Of a stretch of 64,000 bases of DNA, positions 45,016 to 56,354 are shown piece by piece (within the stretch, counting starts at the first letter, position 1; each line of letters opens with the position of its first letter). The DNA lies in assembly GCA_028274465.1 (NCBI GenBank), contig CM051457.1, positions 10,443,908-10,507,907 of the forward strand, written 5' to 3'. The notes beneath the pieces are model-generated. The model searched no databases, was not told the origin of the DNA, and was given only the letters and a program-made list of their open reading frames with translations. The stretch comes from Plantago ovata. Lineage: Eukaryota; Streptophyta; Magnoliopsida; Lamiales; Plantaginaceae. The translations under genes and the position numbers were made by a program.

Positions 45016-47529
45016 ATGAGCTATCAGAAAGTGCCTCACGAGCACTATCCTCCTCCAGGTTAGGTTTATTCAATTTTCGCCTAATCTATTCTCTCTCCTC
45101 TATGTTTTCAAACATTAATTACCTTCTCTGTTTCCGTTTCCGAATCATATGTCAATTTACGGATCTTAATTTTTGTCGTTTCATTTAATCAGCTGGATAT
45201 GGTACAATGGATCCTCAGTTTTTTTTATCTCTTCCTCTGTTCTCAACTGTTAAATTATTCTCATTACCTAATCATATGCCAAATTTCCTGTATTTACCAT
45301 GTAATTTCTCTCTACTGGTCTTCGTTTGTTGTTTGGTTATCAGTTGGATAAGGTGCGGTCAATTACCATGTTTATATTCTCTTCAGAATCAGGGCAATCA
45401 TATTTAATAAATTGTACTATGAAATTGAAATTGAAATTGATTTGCTGAGCAAGATATGGAACTGTATATACTCAATCTTAATCTCTTCTTCTATTTGAAA
45501 ACTGAGTTGTTAATTTTTCTATTATTGCGTAATCATGTGATAAACTTATTTCATGTAGACTGACACTGGTTTTCAACTTTGTTTAATTTCCATCACCAGG
45601 ATATGGGTCAGTATATCCACCTCCTCCATCAGCACCACCCCAAGAGGGCTATCCTTATCCTCCACCGCCTCCTTCTGGCTATCCGTACCCCCCTCCTCAG
45701 CCGGGGTACCCGTACCCACCTCCCCAACAAGGCGGTGCTTATCAAGGCTACTTCAACCCATCGCACCCTCCACCACCCCCTCCTCCACCTCAGCCTTATT
45801 GTGACCATCACCATCACGGTGATGGTGATGGTTGTTTCTCCTTTTTACGCGGCTGGTATGTTTTTTTATTTATTTATTTACTTTGTTCGTTCCTGCTGCT
45901 GCTTATGCCAAAATTATATTTATGGTGCATATTAGCCTGGTTTAGGATGGTATTGGAGATCTTAAACCATATAGGTAGATAAATTAGTTTCATTCTGTGG
46001 TCAATCAAAAGAAGTGAGTGAGTGCCGTCCAAATTTTCCAATCCTCTCACTAACTAGTTGCTTGCTGAGCTCAGATTAAGATGCAGTGAGTTAAGAGTAA
46101 AGAATGAATTGATAATGTTATTGTTTAATTTCACATACTGCACTTTACTCTCTCAGTCCATCTCTCTTCCATGTTATACTCCAACTTATTTTGGCCCTAG
46201 TTGCCAAACCATGGTAAATCAAGGGTTTTGCGTATCACGTCGGGAAACTACTTTGTTTGGTTGAATTGTTGGGCTATCAAACTACTGTTTTTTGGGGACA
46301 ATCGTCTAGCTGTGGCTTCCATAAGTTCGTATCTACACAATATGTAGCACTGAGCCACTGATTTGTCTGTAGGGTGGATGTATGCATATTGGCACATTTC
46401 CAAAGTGTATTTACTAGGATCCCTCTGAAATACGTATCTGCCACTATTATTGTCTTTACTATTAGAAGCAAGAGTCTCCGAGGTTACATAAATCGAGGGA
46501 TGGTCCGGGTCAAAATTCGGTATAGGTTGTGAACCCGGTAGGGTTGGGGGTATACCCATTATTTATTTATTTAAAAGAAATATTATCTCCAATTTTTTTA
46601 ATTTAACAATTTGTTAATAAATAAAACATTAACGAATAAGTTTATAACTCATAGAGTCATAGATGTTTGTTCTATGAATGACTAATCCATAGTTTATATC
46701 CATGAATGATATAAATGACGTATGTAAATAGGATAGTTCTATATTTTACAACAACTTGAGTAATTAAAAGAATGTCTATATGCATGAATGATGGCCACGG
46801 CTATTTGGGGATGGTGAACCAACCGAATTGGTTCGCCTGATTTCGGGACGAGCGTACCAATTTTGAAGTCGAAGGTCATTTGACTAAATTCTGTAACTAG
46901 TTGTTTAAGGTTGGAGAGTAATGAAGAAAGAGTCTCAACTCTCAAGAGATTGAAGAACTATATTCAGGAAAAATAATCTTAACTAGATCTTGGTTTTACT
47001 TTTCATCACACATCCTATGGCCTCTATGATATGTTTAAAATTAAGATATTCTTTACTTCAATATCCTTTTTTTTGCGTCTTTTACTTATCCAAGTTTCTG
47101 TCTCCTATGTATGTATCTCTGCTTTATATCTACATAGATATACTACTTGCTTTAACATTAGAACCAATCTCCACAACTTCATTAACCATGATGCCTTGCA
47201 GTATAAACATTAATTAAAGAGCAGGAGAAAAAAACCTTTAAAAATATATATATATATATATATATACAAAACAAAACAGGAGAATAAACTCCTTACTTTA
47301 CTCAAACCTATGAGACGGAGACTAGATATTAATGCTGTGACCATGTGTGGTTCAAGGATGTAATTCCCTGTTATGATTTCTGTTTATCCTGTTTCTTGAA
47401 GGACAAAATATGATGTTTCTTTGTATAATGTATATAATCCACCAAGAGCTGATGTATTTCTTCTCCATGCGCAGTCTGACTGCCCTGTGTTGCTGCTGTA
47501 TATTGGAAGAATTATGTTGCTGTTTCTGA
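45016..47529 (+). CDS. CYSTM (cysteine-rich transmembrane) domain protein, Pro/Tyr-rich
   Basis: Exons 45016-45058, 45600-45855 and 47475-47529, total 354 nt, 117 aa. The N-terminus is MSYQKVPHEHYPPPG, then PPP/GYPYPP repeats, an unusual CDHHHHGDGDG patch, and the C-terminal CYSTM module CFSFLRGCLTALCCCC ending EELCCCF. CYSTM proteins are small tail-anchored or palmitoylated plasma-membrane proteins linked to stress tolerance and defence (WIH/PCC1-like relatives); family knowledge. The Cys-rich helix is coded by the last 55-nt exon, behind a 1.6-kb intron that is easily missed. The splice TG|T recreates the first Cys of the helix (GCLTAL). A possible 9-nt cassette exon at 45193-45201 would add three residues in frame. 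Confidence 0.88.
45856..47474 (+). other. Long second intron of the CYSTM gene
   Basis: 1.6 kb between the donor TG|GTATG and the acceptor GCGCAG. A 103-codon open frame on the minus strand (46248-46559) sits in less AT-rich sequence; I recognise no domain, and it may be a transposon relic. A (TA)n tract lies at about 47242-47266. Confidence 0.55.
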
Positions 47530-48387
47530 GCATTCTGATGTTCCTCCAGGGCCCTCTCTCGTATTGATGCACTATTCCAGTCTCATGGAAATATTAACGA
47601 CGAATATTCTTGTCACTATTGCTCTATTGTATTATTTCTTCTGAATTTCAAATTTCAACATTCTTGTCACTTCTGAACATCCTTCTGAATTCTATTTGTG
47701 AGTTAATTAGTTAATCCAACTACTGGGTTTGTGATGTTGAATGAATATAAATTATGGTTGTATAAAAGCTCTTGATTGTTAGCCAAAAGGGTAGGATCTT
47801 GGACTCTCTGGTGAATTGTTTCCTGTGACTTGAATAATAGAAGTTGCCTAATAGAATTGTTCCCTTACATTTGCAGTCTAAGTTGATACATTAGAAAACT
47901 CCGGACCGTTTAATATGAAACTCGGAAACTGACTGATTGATTGGTAAAATATGAATGAGGCACTAAAATCCACCTTGACGCTTGATCATACTTGAACCTT
48001 TGTTGGTGATGTGCAAGTAAGCTGCATCTTTTGATACCAGGGCAGCAATAATGCAAATATACACCATACCCTTCATTAATATAATCATGATAGTACTACT
48101 GTTCAGTTGCAATGTGTTTGCTAAAATGCCCACTTTTTGAGGGAGCAACAAAACTAGAAACCAAAGTTGGGACAATATCATTAGCATTAGGAAAAGATAA
48201 ACACTGCAACATTATACGAGTTCAATCGACGAAGGATCATCATCATAACATAAACTGAATCAATACAAATCAATTCAACTAGAAACCCATAATAACCAAA
48301 CATCCAATACAAGAGTACATTTAAATAAAGGTCTACTTGATACAGACAAACATTAAGTACTCCCATGACCAACACGAGCCGGTCTGT
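47530..48387. other. Convergent intergenic region between CYSTM gene and auxin receptor gene
   Basis: Holds the 3' UTRs of both flanking genes. The minus-strand side has the receptor 3' UTR. Short frames here show no domain. Confidence 0.5.
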
Positions 48388-50851
48388 CTACAAAGTCAAA
48401 ACAAACTCCGGTGCATCTCTTCGGGGGCCATCCAGCGTCCGGTATAGGTACATCTTCTCAACTCTTTCATCAGGGCTAGCCACAACCTGTTCGCCTTCAG
48501 TAATGATCTCAACATTCAATCTAGGCATCTCCACGGCCAGAGACTTGCATGCTCCATAGGTCACTTCACAGGACGACATCCAAAGGGATCGCATTGTTTC
48601 ATACTTCCCTATGTCCGCTAAAAGTGCCACATTGCCGAATGGGCTGTCCCTGATCTCCAGCTTCTTCAGTTTCTTGCACCCATTTAGTACATACAGCATC
48701 CCTTTGTCGCTATCACCAGCAAAGCCAATCGAGAGCATTTCAAGCTGCTCAGCATACATTCCTATGTAGAGGAAAACCTGATCAGTTAGAAGGCCAGATA
48801 CCGACAATCGCTTCAGACCCTTGCACGACTGGACAATCGCCCCAAAACCTTCATCAAGTGGTTGATTCGTCACCGCATCTGGTATAGTTGGGTTAAGGGT
48901 GCACAGTCGAAATCGTATAAAGTTTGGACAGTTCTTTGCAATAGTTGTGAGTGCTGAATTTGTTATCTGCTGACAGAAATACAGAGTTGAATTGAGCTTG
49001 GGACATCCAGCTGATATAGCAACTAGCCCTTCTCCCGTTACAGAACCGGTACCATACAGGTCAGATGGGAAGACTCTCAGTTCTTGAAGCTCTTTACAAG
49101 TTGACGCCACAACAGCGAGCCCTTTATCGCCAACCGTGTCTAAAATCTGCATTTTCATATTACAAAGTAAACTATTATTTTAACCAACAAACAAAGGCAC
49201 ATAATATTTTAAAGGAGGCCAAAAAAATTAAAAAAGAAAGTTAACAAAGATCCGAACCCATAGGCGTTCTAATTTGTTGCAGTAACCAAGTAGATTCACT
49301 AGCTCTTCACTGTAGATCCCAGGGGCATAGCTCAAGTTTAACGAAAGCAAATTCTTGCTAATAGGATAAATAGCTGATAAAGACTGCCCATTGATATCCA
49401 AGAAGCCTGACAAGCTTCTAATCGAAGTACACTTCTGTATTGCAGTTTTCAACTTCTTGCCGGTCTCTGAATCGGAGTCATGTGCAAATGATTCGGTACC
49501 AAAATCATTCACCTGAGGCGCTAGTGCCAAGATCTTATGAAGCGCTTCGGCAGGCACCGAATGATTCAATCTCAGACTCTTAAGGTTACGACATCTAGCC
49601 ACCAATCTCTCCAGAGCTGCCACATTAACTTCTCCTCTGAGGCACGCAAAATTTAACGTGGTGAGAGAAGTGCAGCTATCCGGAAAACAGCTGAGCCAGT
49701 GTCCCTTGTGATCTTCAACTTCGTTCTCCTGCAAGTCCAACTCCTTAAGAAACCTGTAATGCAGAAAACTCAAATGATCAACATAACAAAACAAAAATCT
49801 CAGAATGTCTAAAATAAGTTTCTCCTCTCACTGGGATGGAATCAGCATTGAATTCGGAAACTCTATGTAAAGCTGAAAACTTTTGGTCCTTAATAAAATC
49901 CCATTCATATTCGAAACAAAGACTTAATCTAAGCTAATGTACAAACACAGCATACATACATCACAAACTTATCATCTCACTTATATACACACCATACCCA
50001 TAGATTATATCAAATCTAATCTGCTTATAGCCTAGAGTTACAGGTAATGAAACTAAGTTCCTTGAGTATATCTTAATTGTAGCAAAATCAACATGTGACA
50101 AAAAGAACTCTTTGCAGAATCTATCTCTTTTATAAAAAGAAAGAGAGAGCATCTACTCATGTGATTCTCTTTTTAGCACATTCATTCATTTAACTTAGAA
50201 TCCCACTTTGACCCATAATAACGAAACAGGCACTACATCCACATCAATGAATATAAACAGATTGCAAAAGATTCCATTTTCTTTTTACTAAACTAGAAGA
50301 TCTAAAATAGCAGATCAGTCCAATTAACAGAAAAAAACATATAAAACGCATCCAAACCAACAAGACAAATGAAGCAACCTGCAATTGGAAGCAATGGCAG
50401 CAAGTCCATCAGTAGAAAAGCCCTCACAGCTAACCAACACCAAAGACTTGAAGTTGGGAAAAGACTTAGCAATAAGCTCAAGACTCTCATCATTGACAAT
50501 CATCCTCTTCAACCTGAGCTCCTCCAGATTAATCCCAGCATTCGCCATGGCTTCGATCCAAGGCTGAACATAGCCTCCCCAATCTTGAGGCACCAAATTG
50601 AAGTCAGCGAAATGAGGCTTCCCTTTCAACGTCAGTGACTTGAGCCTCGGGAACCTACCGATTAGCCTCTGTGGGTTGAGAGCGTAGCAGTTTCCGATGA
50701 AAACTTTCTCTCTGCTGAACCGCTCAACACTGTACCATGATTTGCAGACCAGTGATACAGAGTTGCGGTCCCTGTGAGATGTGACGAAGTCGAAAACATG
50801 CTCGAGTACTTCTTCTGGGAAGTAGTTGATGATGCTCTGGAAGCAACACAT
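48388..50851 (-). CDS. AFB2: TIR1/AFB auxin receptor F-box LRR protein (AFB2/3-like)
   Basis: Exons on the minus strand: 50851-50379, 49753-49258 and 49146-48388, total 1728 nt, 575 aa. The three-exon structure and length match TIR1/AFB genes. The N-terminal F-box ([32 protein letters not shown]) binds SKP1. It is followed by 18 leucine-rich repeats with family blocks: [57 protein letters not shown] and [12 protein letters not shown]. As substrate receptor of an SCF E3 ligase in the nucleus it binds auxin and Aux/IAA repressors and triggers their degradation (established knowledge). It differs from typical AFB2/3 starts: MNYFP is replaced by INYFP with an eight-residue leader MCCFQSII. A miR393 site lies in exon 3. 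AFB2 versus AFB3 is not certain. Confidence 0.93.
48579..48600 (-). promoter_or_regulatory. miR393 target site in the auxin receptor mRNA
   Basis: The plus strand reads TCCAAAGGGATCGCATTG at 48579-48596, equal to nucleotides 1-18 of miR393; only three of the last four positions differ. The receptor mRNA (minus strand) is thus perfectly complementary over the seed and cleavage region. The site codes for TMRSLWMSS in exon 3, the place where TIR1/AFB2/AFB3 are known to be cut. Confidence 0.93.
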
Positions 50852-51260
50852 CTCAGATCTGGAAAATTTTGACTTTTTTGTTTTTTTTGATGTGAAGATT
50901 ATGCAAGTATGGAAGAGAGAATGTGATGATTGGTGAATGGAGGAGGGTGTTGAGTGAAATCTACAACAACAGATCCAGTTTTGGAGTGGGATTATTCACA
51001 GATCTGATGAAAAAAAACTCAACATGAACAGAAATGATTTTTGCCAGGTGAGATAAGGAGGGGGGATATTGGATCTCAATGATGAGAGAGAAAGAGATGA
51101 ATGATCAATCAATCTCTCTGATCTGATCTGATGAGATGAGAGATTGAATTGAAGAAAAAAGAACAAGGAGATGCAGCAGAGACTCCTGGTTAAAGGCTTA
51201 AAGCTAAAGAGGCAGCTCAAATACTACTCATACCATACATACAACACAACTCTCTCTCTC
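50852..51260 (-). promoter_or_regulatory. Auxin receptor 5' leader and promoter-proximal region
   Basis: Purine-rich on the plus strand (so CT-rich in the transcript), with a (CT)n tract at 51251-51269. No intron or TATA box is assigned with confidence. Confidence 0.45.
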
Positions 51261-51569
51261 TCTCTCTCTCATCTGTGTGCTTTATTACTTTTTCCATTAT
51301 CATTATGATGATTACTACTATCATCAGAGTAAATTGCACATATGGTACTTATATTTTTGTTTATTTATAATATAATACTAGTAATAAGTAAAAATAATAA
51401 TGATCAAATTTGTACGGGATTGTTTGGCTGGAATGCAAAAGGCAAAAAAAGTATTACAATGAAGTTAATTTTGAATTCATTTTACTCGCATGTTCACATA
51501 CTTATTCCATTTCAGAGTGGATGCACAATTTAATTAACATAAAAAGATAAATAGAATAGTTAAATTGTA

Positions 51570-51805
51570 CTACCTACGTCCAGGTCAAAGTTTCCCGTTT
51601 CGTTTTGTTAACTTTTTTTCGATCGCAAATTACTTATAAATCATATAGGAGAAAAAATGAAAAAATTTATATTAAAATAGTATAAATATCAAACTAGTTT
51701 ATAATAACTTTTCTAAATTTTTTATTCAATGTGATTTAGAAGTAATTTACGACCCAAAAATGGTCAACAAAACGAAATGGGAAACATTTGATTGGACGGA
51801 GGGAG
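51570..51805. mobile_element. Stowaway-type MITE, slightly decayed
   Basis: Ends CTACCTACGTCCAGGTCAAA and TTTGATTGGACGGAGGGAG are imperfect inverted repeats flanked by TA (51568-51569 and 51806-51807). The subterminal parts are also inverted (GTTTCCCGTTTCGTTTTG with CAAAACGAAATGGGAAAC). 236 bp, non-coding. Confidence 0.85.
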
Positions 51806-52206
51806 TAGTATTATTCAATTTCAGACACATTCAATTCAAAACATATATCATTTCTAAATTGTTATATGTTAAATATATTTCACTTCGTATCAGTTATAAA
51901 TTTGACTGGAGAGAGTAATAATTAAGACCATCTAAATCACGAAGACAAGTTAGGAATGTCTCTTGGATGGAAGTTGACTTCCCCATGTTTTCATGCTTGA
52001 ATACTGATTGGGTGTCGTTAGGGATACGAATTCTAAGAGTTTGGATTGTATTTATTGAAATGACGTTGGAAGTTTTGTTCCTGCCATTGCAACGCCAATT
52101 GGACTCACGATAAATAATATAGTAGAAGTACAGTATTACGAACAAGAGTAAGCATGCCGGTTGTTTAAATATTTCTTGCCTACAAATCCGAACTCACTAT
52201 CTGTGA

Positions 52207-52209
<3 letters not shown>
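51806..52209. other. Intergenic stretch with no gene seen
   Basis: AT-rich; short frames lack domains. Confidence 0.4.

Positions 52210-52295
<86 letters not shown>
52210..52295. repeat. (TA)n microsatellite, ~43 units
   Basis: An uninterrupted TA repeat of about 86 bp. It creates false Ile-Tyr open frames. Confidence 0.95.
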
Positions 52296-52299
<4 letters not shown>

Positions 52300-52875
52300 C
52301 GGAATTAGAAAATTACTCAGTGAGTGTACATCGTATTCTATGTTACATGTATTTCATTGATACCACTCCTTCGTCTAGCATCTCAAAAGCTCTCAAATTT
52401 ATGTAGGAAAACATGCTATAGTTGTAATGGTACGTTTATGGCGCTATATTCCATTACTATCGCACTCAGTTGCAATTTGCAATTGTTTAAAAGATCCTAG
52501 TATGCAATTAACATATGAAAGCGGAAAAATAGAGGGAATGAATTGCACACTACTACTGCGACACTAACCATAGGCGAGACGCAATTGACTATGGCAGTTG
52601 ACCAGGGTTAAAGAAAAAAAAAGTTGTGAGGAATGGATCTGGAGCAATCTGGACCGTCCACGTGGTTGGATGCACGTGATGTAATGTTATCTAGTCTAGA
52701 TTGTTGGTTTGTTTTTGCTGGTAAGAAGGCCTTGCAGTTTATGGAAATTACAAAATCAGCGCAGGTAGTTTATTTTATTTATCACCAAGGCCATCACTAC
52801 TTCAACCAAACCAAAACCGCAAATTTAACTAATGTATAGTACTACTACTCCCATACTATCATTTAGACTATGTTA
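52296..52875. other. Intergenic stretch with no gene seen
   Basis: A frame at 52633-52839 starting MDLEQSGPSTWLDARD has no recognisable domain. I cannot support a gene. Confidence 0.35.
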
Positions 52876-53030
52876 TCTTCCTTTGAATAGAACTGAACTA
52901 AACTGATTCGAACTGAATTGAACTGAACTGAATAGATCTGAACTGAACTTATTTGTAATACAAAATACTATTAGTCAAATCCAAACTGAACTGAAAATAA
53001 TCAATTTTCAGATGAAATAGTTATCGTACA
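52868..53030. mobile_element. Small inverted-repeat element (MITE), copy 3 of the 9.3-kb family
   Basis: Contains the same AACTGAACTGAACTGA runs and TTATTTGTAATACAAAATAC core as the copies at 9268 and 9766. Ends ATGTTATCTTCCTTTGAA and TTTTCAGATGAAATAGTTAT are decayed versions of the CTGTTATTTTCGTCTGAA repeat. Confidence 0.6.
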
Positions 53031-54355
53031 TGGTAATGAGGTAGTTCTTTGTAGGATATTTATTTTATGTTGGTTTCCAAAAAAATATATATATATGCTA
53101 GTTTGAATTTATTTAATTATTTTTATAAAATAGTTTTAATTCTATGCGGTAAATCTATGCTCAGGGAGGAAAATGATAATCTAATATAGCTAACACTACT
53201 ATTAATTGTACTATGCACTTTTTTACTCATAGACTCATGTGGTTGCATTATATATTCTTGGTTTAAAATAATACCCATTTCTTTTTTAATTGTTTACGTT
53301 TATTTTTTAAACAGTTTTTAAAGAGATTGATATAATGTGCATGATTTACAACAAAATTGTAAGATAAAAAATTATTATAAACTAAAACATAAACATTGTA
53401 AAGAAACGGATTAAAAATGATTACGTAAATAAATTTAAAAAATATATGAATAATAATAAAATCAGATTTTGGGTGAACTCTGAACTATACTTGCTACTCT
53501 ATTATACTCATCAGTTTTTTAGATTCTTTAAGTTTGCTTTTGTAACGGTTTTTTAGGAGGTTGTTATGATGAGTGTTAGTGTTTGGTTTAGTGGATGACC
53601 CACAATAAAGAGATAGTAGAAAGTTGCCGAAAAAAAAAATGTAAAGAATCTAAATAAACGGACGAAAAAGGAATATGCAAAGAATCTAAAAGAACATATG
53701 AGTAACTATTATTATTTACTTTTAAATGAAAACAATTACGCATATGATATGATTGTAGGAAATGATTAAAAAAATTGAAATTAAATATAGAAAGTTTTCC
53801 ATGCACAACACTACTAGGTGTATTGGAGTCGGCAAACAAGTCAAAAGTATAAAAGTTGAGGGCTTGCTTGACTTATTATTTTCCATATATGTGTGGTAGA
53901 TAAAATGGTCTTGATCGTGAGTGCAGAGAACTTTGACAAGAACGGAGAAGAACGAGAGGGAACTGAGACGAATTGGGTAGGGGATTAACATAGATGATAG
54001 AAGAAGGTATGAACTATTACTATTTTCATTGATAATCATAAAAACGAAAACAACGTGGATATTCAAATTTAAGCCACAAACAGTAGATTAGCATGGAAAG
54101 AAAATCCTATGTTATAACTTATTATTCTTATTCTGGTATAAAAAGTAAATACAAAATAACAGTATCCGATTATTCAATGTACCCAATAAAACCCTAATTT
54201 GCAAAGAAGTTTAAGTTGCCGTCCAATGTTTATATCTGTTGATGAGGTCAACGTCCTTGATCAATTCTATGGAGATGACAACGCTTGTATTAATGATCCT
54301 TGAAGTTTTGACCGGACGTCTTGGACTGTCTTATAAAGTGTGACTTCCACTGCTT
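53031..54355. other. Intergenic stretch with no gene seen
   Basis: AT-rich. Open frames at 53588-54066 on the minus strand lack domains. Confidence 0.4.
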
Positions 54356-54369
54356 GAGTCGCGATCTTG
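54356..54369. repeat. Target-site duplication, left copy
   Basis: GAGTCGCGATCTTG, 14 bp, identical to 55012-55025. Confidence 0.85.
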
Positions 54370-55011
54370 ATTTTTTTTTTTTTTTGGTAATGAAAGACTG
54401 TCAGTCCTTAGACTTTATCAAAACGTAAAAAAGGTACAATCGGGGGAGGTGGTATATCTCGAAAGATAACAGTCTTCATAGCCCTATTAGCTAAACTAGC
54501 CATACAATCAGCACATGTATTAGCATCCCTTCCAATCCACACAATATTAACGTCCCAGGACTTATCCAAATACTGTATGCATTTCTCTACCACTCTTTTA
54601 GTATAAGCATCCCCCTCTACTTCCTTATTTTGTCTCACCAGCTCAAACAAAGTATAGGAGTCCGTTTCTACCTCCACGCGCGTGTAGTCGCTGTCCCAAG
54701 CGAGCTCCAGACCAGTAGCAAGAGCTTCCGCTTCCGCTTGAAGGACTGATGGGGTTTGCAATCGTTTGTGGAAGCCCGCCAGCCATTCCCCTTGGTCGTC
54801 GCGTATCAGACCGCCGGCGCCGCCCCTATTTTGCCCGGTAAGCACAGTACCATCAATATTTAGCTTAACCCATCCCGATCTTGGCTTGGACCACTTCTTT
54901 CTTGGTTTGGCTTTTGAATTTCGTTGTTGTCCCATAGAGAGATCGAGAGCCAGCTGCCGGATTTCGAAATTGGAGTGTACCGTACTGTTGGGGCTGCTAG
55001 TGAAGACATTC
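54370..55011 (-). mobile_element. 5'-truncated LINE: 3' end with RNase H and poly(A)
   Basis: A 642-bp insertion between 14-bp target duplications. The tail is on the left (T-run at about 54371-54385, i.e. poly(A) on the minus strand). Only the RNase H part of ORF2 is present. The same mechanism as at 19.6 kb, but a different subfamily and a purer poly(A). Confidence 0.9.
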
Positions 55012-55100
55012 GAGTCGCGATCTTGTTTGGCTAAAACATTAGGAGCGTGAATTGAATTGATTTGTTCCCCATTTAAATAAAACGATGATGTCTCCTTCAT
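54408..55100 (-). pseudogene. Chimeric open frame: host-derived N-terminus fused to LINE RNase H domain
   Basis: 230 codons open from a real ATG at 55100. About the first 28-30 residues (MKETSSFYLNGEQINSIHAP..) come from host DNA outside the target duplication; the rest is LINE. The RVT_3-type RNase H keeps all four acidic positions: Asp in KLNIDGT, Glu in LQAEAEALA, Asp in VETDSY and Asp in ANTCADCMASL. It has no internal stop. Whether it is transcribed is unknown; most likely it is a chance fusion left by a recent insertion rather than a working gene. Excising the element gives only a short frame from the same ATG. Confidence 0.6.
55012..55025. repeat. Target-site duplication, right copy
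   Basis: GAGTCGCGATCTTG, identical to 54356-54369. Confidence 0.85.
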
Positions 55101-55368
55101 TTGAAGGGTTCTTCAACATAATTTTCAATACATTTGAGTTTCTTGCTCTTCTAGTTATGACAGGAACTCAAGAAGTAATCATCTTATTTAATCAAAGCGT
55201 AAATGACGGAAAATACCCCGAGATATATTTATAACAATTACGAGGTAACAAACTTCGCCTCTTCTGTACCTAGAATTGTAAACATAAAATAAATATACTC
55301 ACCTTATCACTAAGGAATCATCTAGAAACCCTAGATGATGCATTATTGTAGATGCTTCCCAGTAGGAG

Positions 55369-56354
55369 TAAGGTTGCTCAACTCAGGGCCGGAACCAGAA
55401 ATTATAGTTAGGAGGGCGAACTTACATATACATTATATTTTTAAAGTCGGGGGGGGGGGGGTGTTTTCTGACACAAGGTTTAGTTATGTAACTTCCCATT
55501 TCAATACAATATTGCACTTTATCATTTCCATCACCTTGCCAGCAGAGGGGAGGGGACAAAAGTTGAAAATTCTTAAAAATTACCTTTAAAATTTTTTAAA
55601 AATTGTAAATTCTTCCTAATTTTTTTTTGGGGCCCCTGGGTTCCGCCCATGGCTCAAATAATCCGAATCCACCGATCCGGTTCGTTCATCTGCATTTACA
55701 GATCGGGGCAAACAGATCAAATAATGGATTGCATATTTTCATGATCCATGAAATAGCGGATCGAATCGTTACAATCCGCATATATTTGTCGATCATCCGT
55801 TATTATTATTTTTTATTTTGTTTATATATAAGACTATATATAGGAAAGGAATATAAGTGAAAGGAAAACCTATGCCTATGCCTTTTAGTTATGTTTTCAT
55901 CTCCTGCAGATTAGGTGATTCATAACTTGGATGCATATTTTACAGAATGCAAACCTGAAGTTCTTGAGGCTATGATAAATCATACGTATATCCTTGTCTC
56001 CATCCTATCTGCTGCGCACTGAGCACATATGTGTTAAGTTACATGTATGTTTGTGTTCTTTTGTTTGGGGACATTTTAGGTTCACATTTGAGGTATTATT
56101 TTGAACATTTGAATCTCATACTTGTGTAGTTATTCCTTTATATATTGTTTTACACCGTAATTGTTTTTCAAAAAGTTTGAAAAATAAAGAGTGGATGACG
56201 GGTTGGACCTGAATTTATTTGCATCCATACGTATCAATCCATGATATGATCCATCCAAAACGGATCAGATCATATATTAAATTTTGTATGGTCCGCTTGA
56301 CCGGATAGGTCAAACGGATCGGATCAATCCGTATTCGGTATGTGAGCAACCTTA
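55369..56354. mobile_element. hAT-like non-autonomous element with GATCCG subterminal repeats
   Basis: Perfect 12-bp inverted ends: TAAGGTTGCTCA at 55369-55380 and TGAGCAACCTTA at 56343-56354. Both subterminal zones are dense in GGATCGGATC/GATCCG words (55665-55800 and 56215-56335). No transposase frame. A second element is inserted next to the left end. An 8-bp target duplication was not recognised. Confidence 0.65.
55384..55656. mobile_element. Nested inverted-repeat element with CCGGAACC ends
   Basis: Left end CAGGGCCGGAACCAGAAATT and right end GGGTTCCGCCCATGGCT are imperfect inverted repeats. A G-run of about 12 (55449-55460) and AT-rich sequence lie inside. It sits within the GATCCG-repeat element. 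Class uncertain. Confidence 0.5.

Noticed and set aside
52161..52406. Small ORF with repeated Ile-Tyr
   Set aside because: Product of the (TA)n microsatellite.
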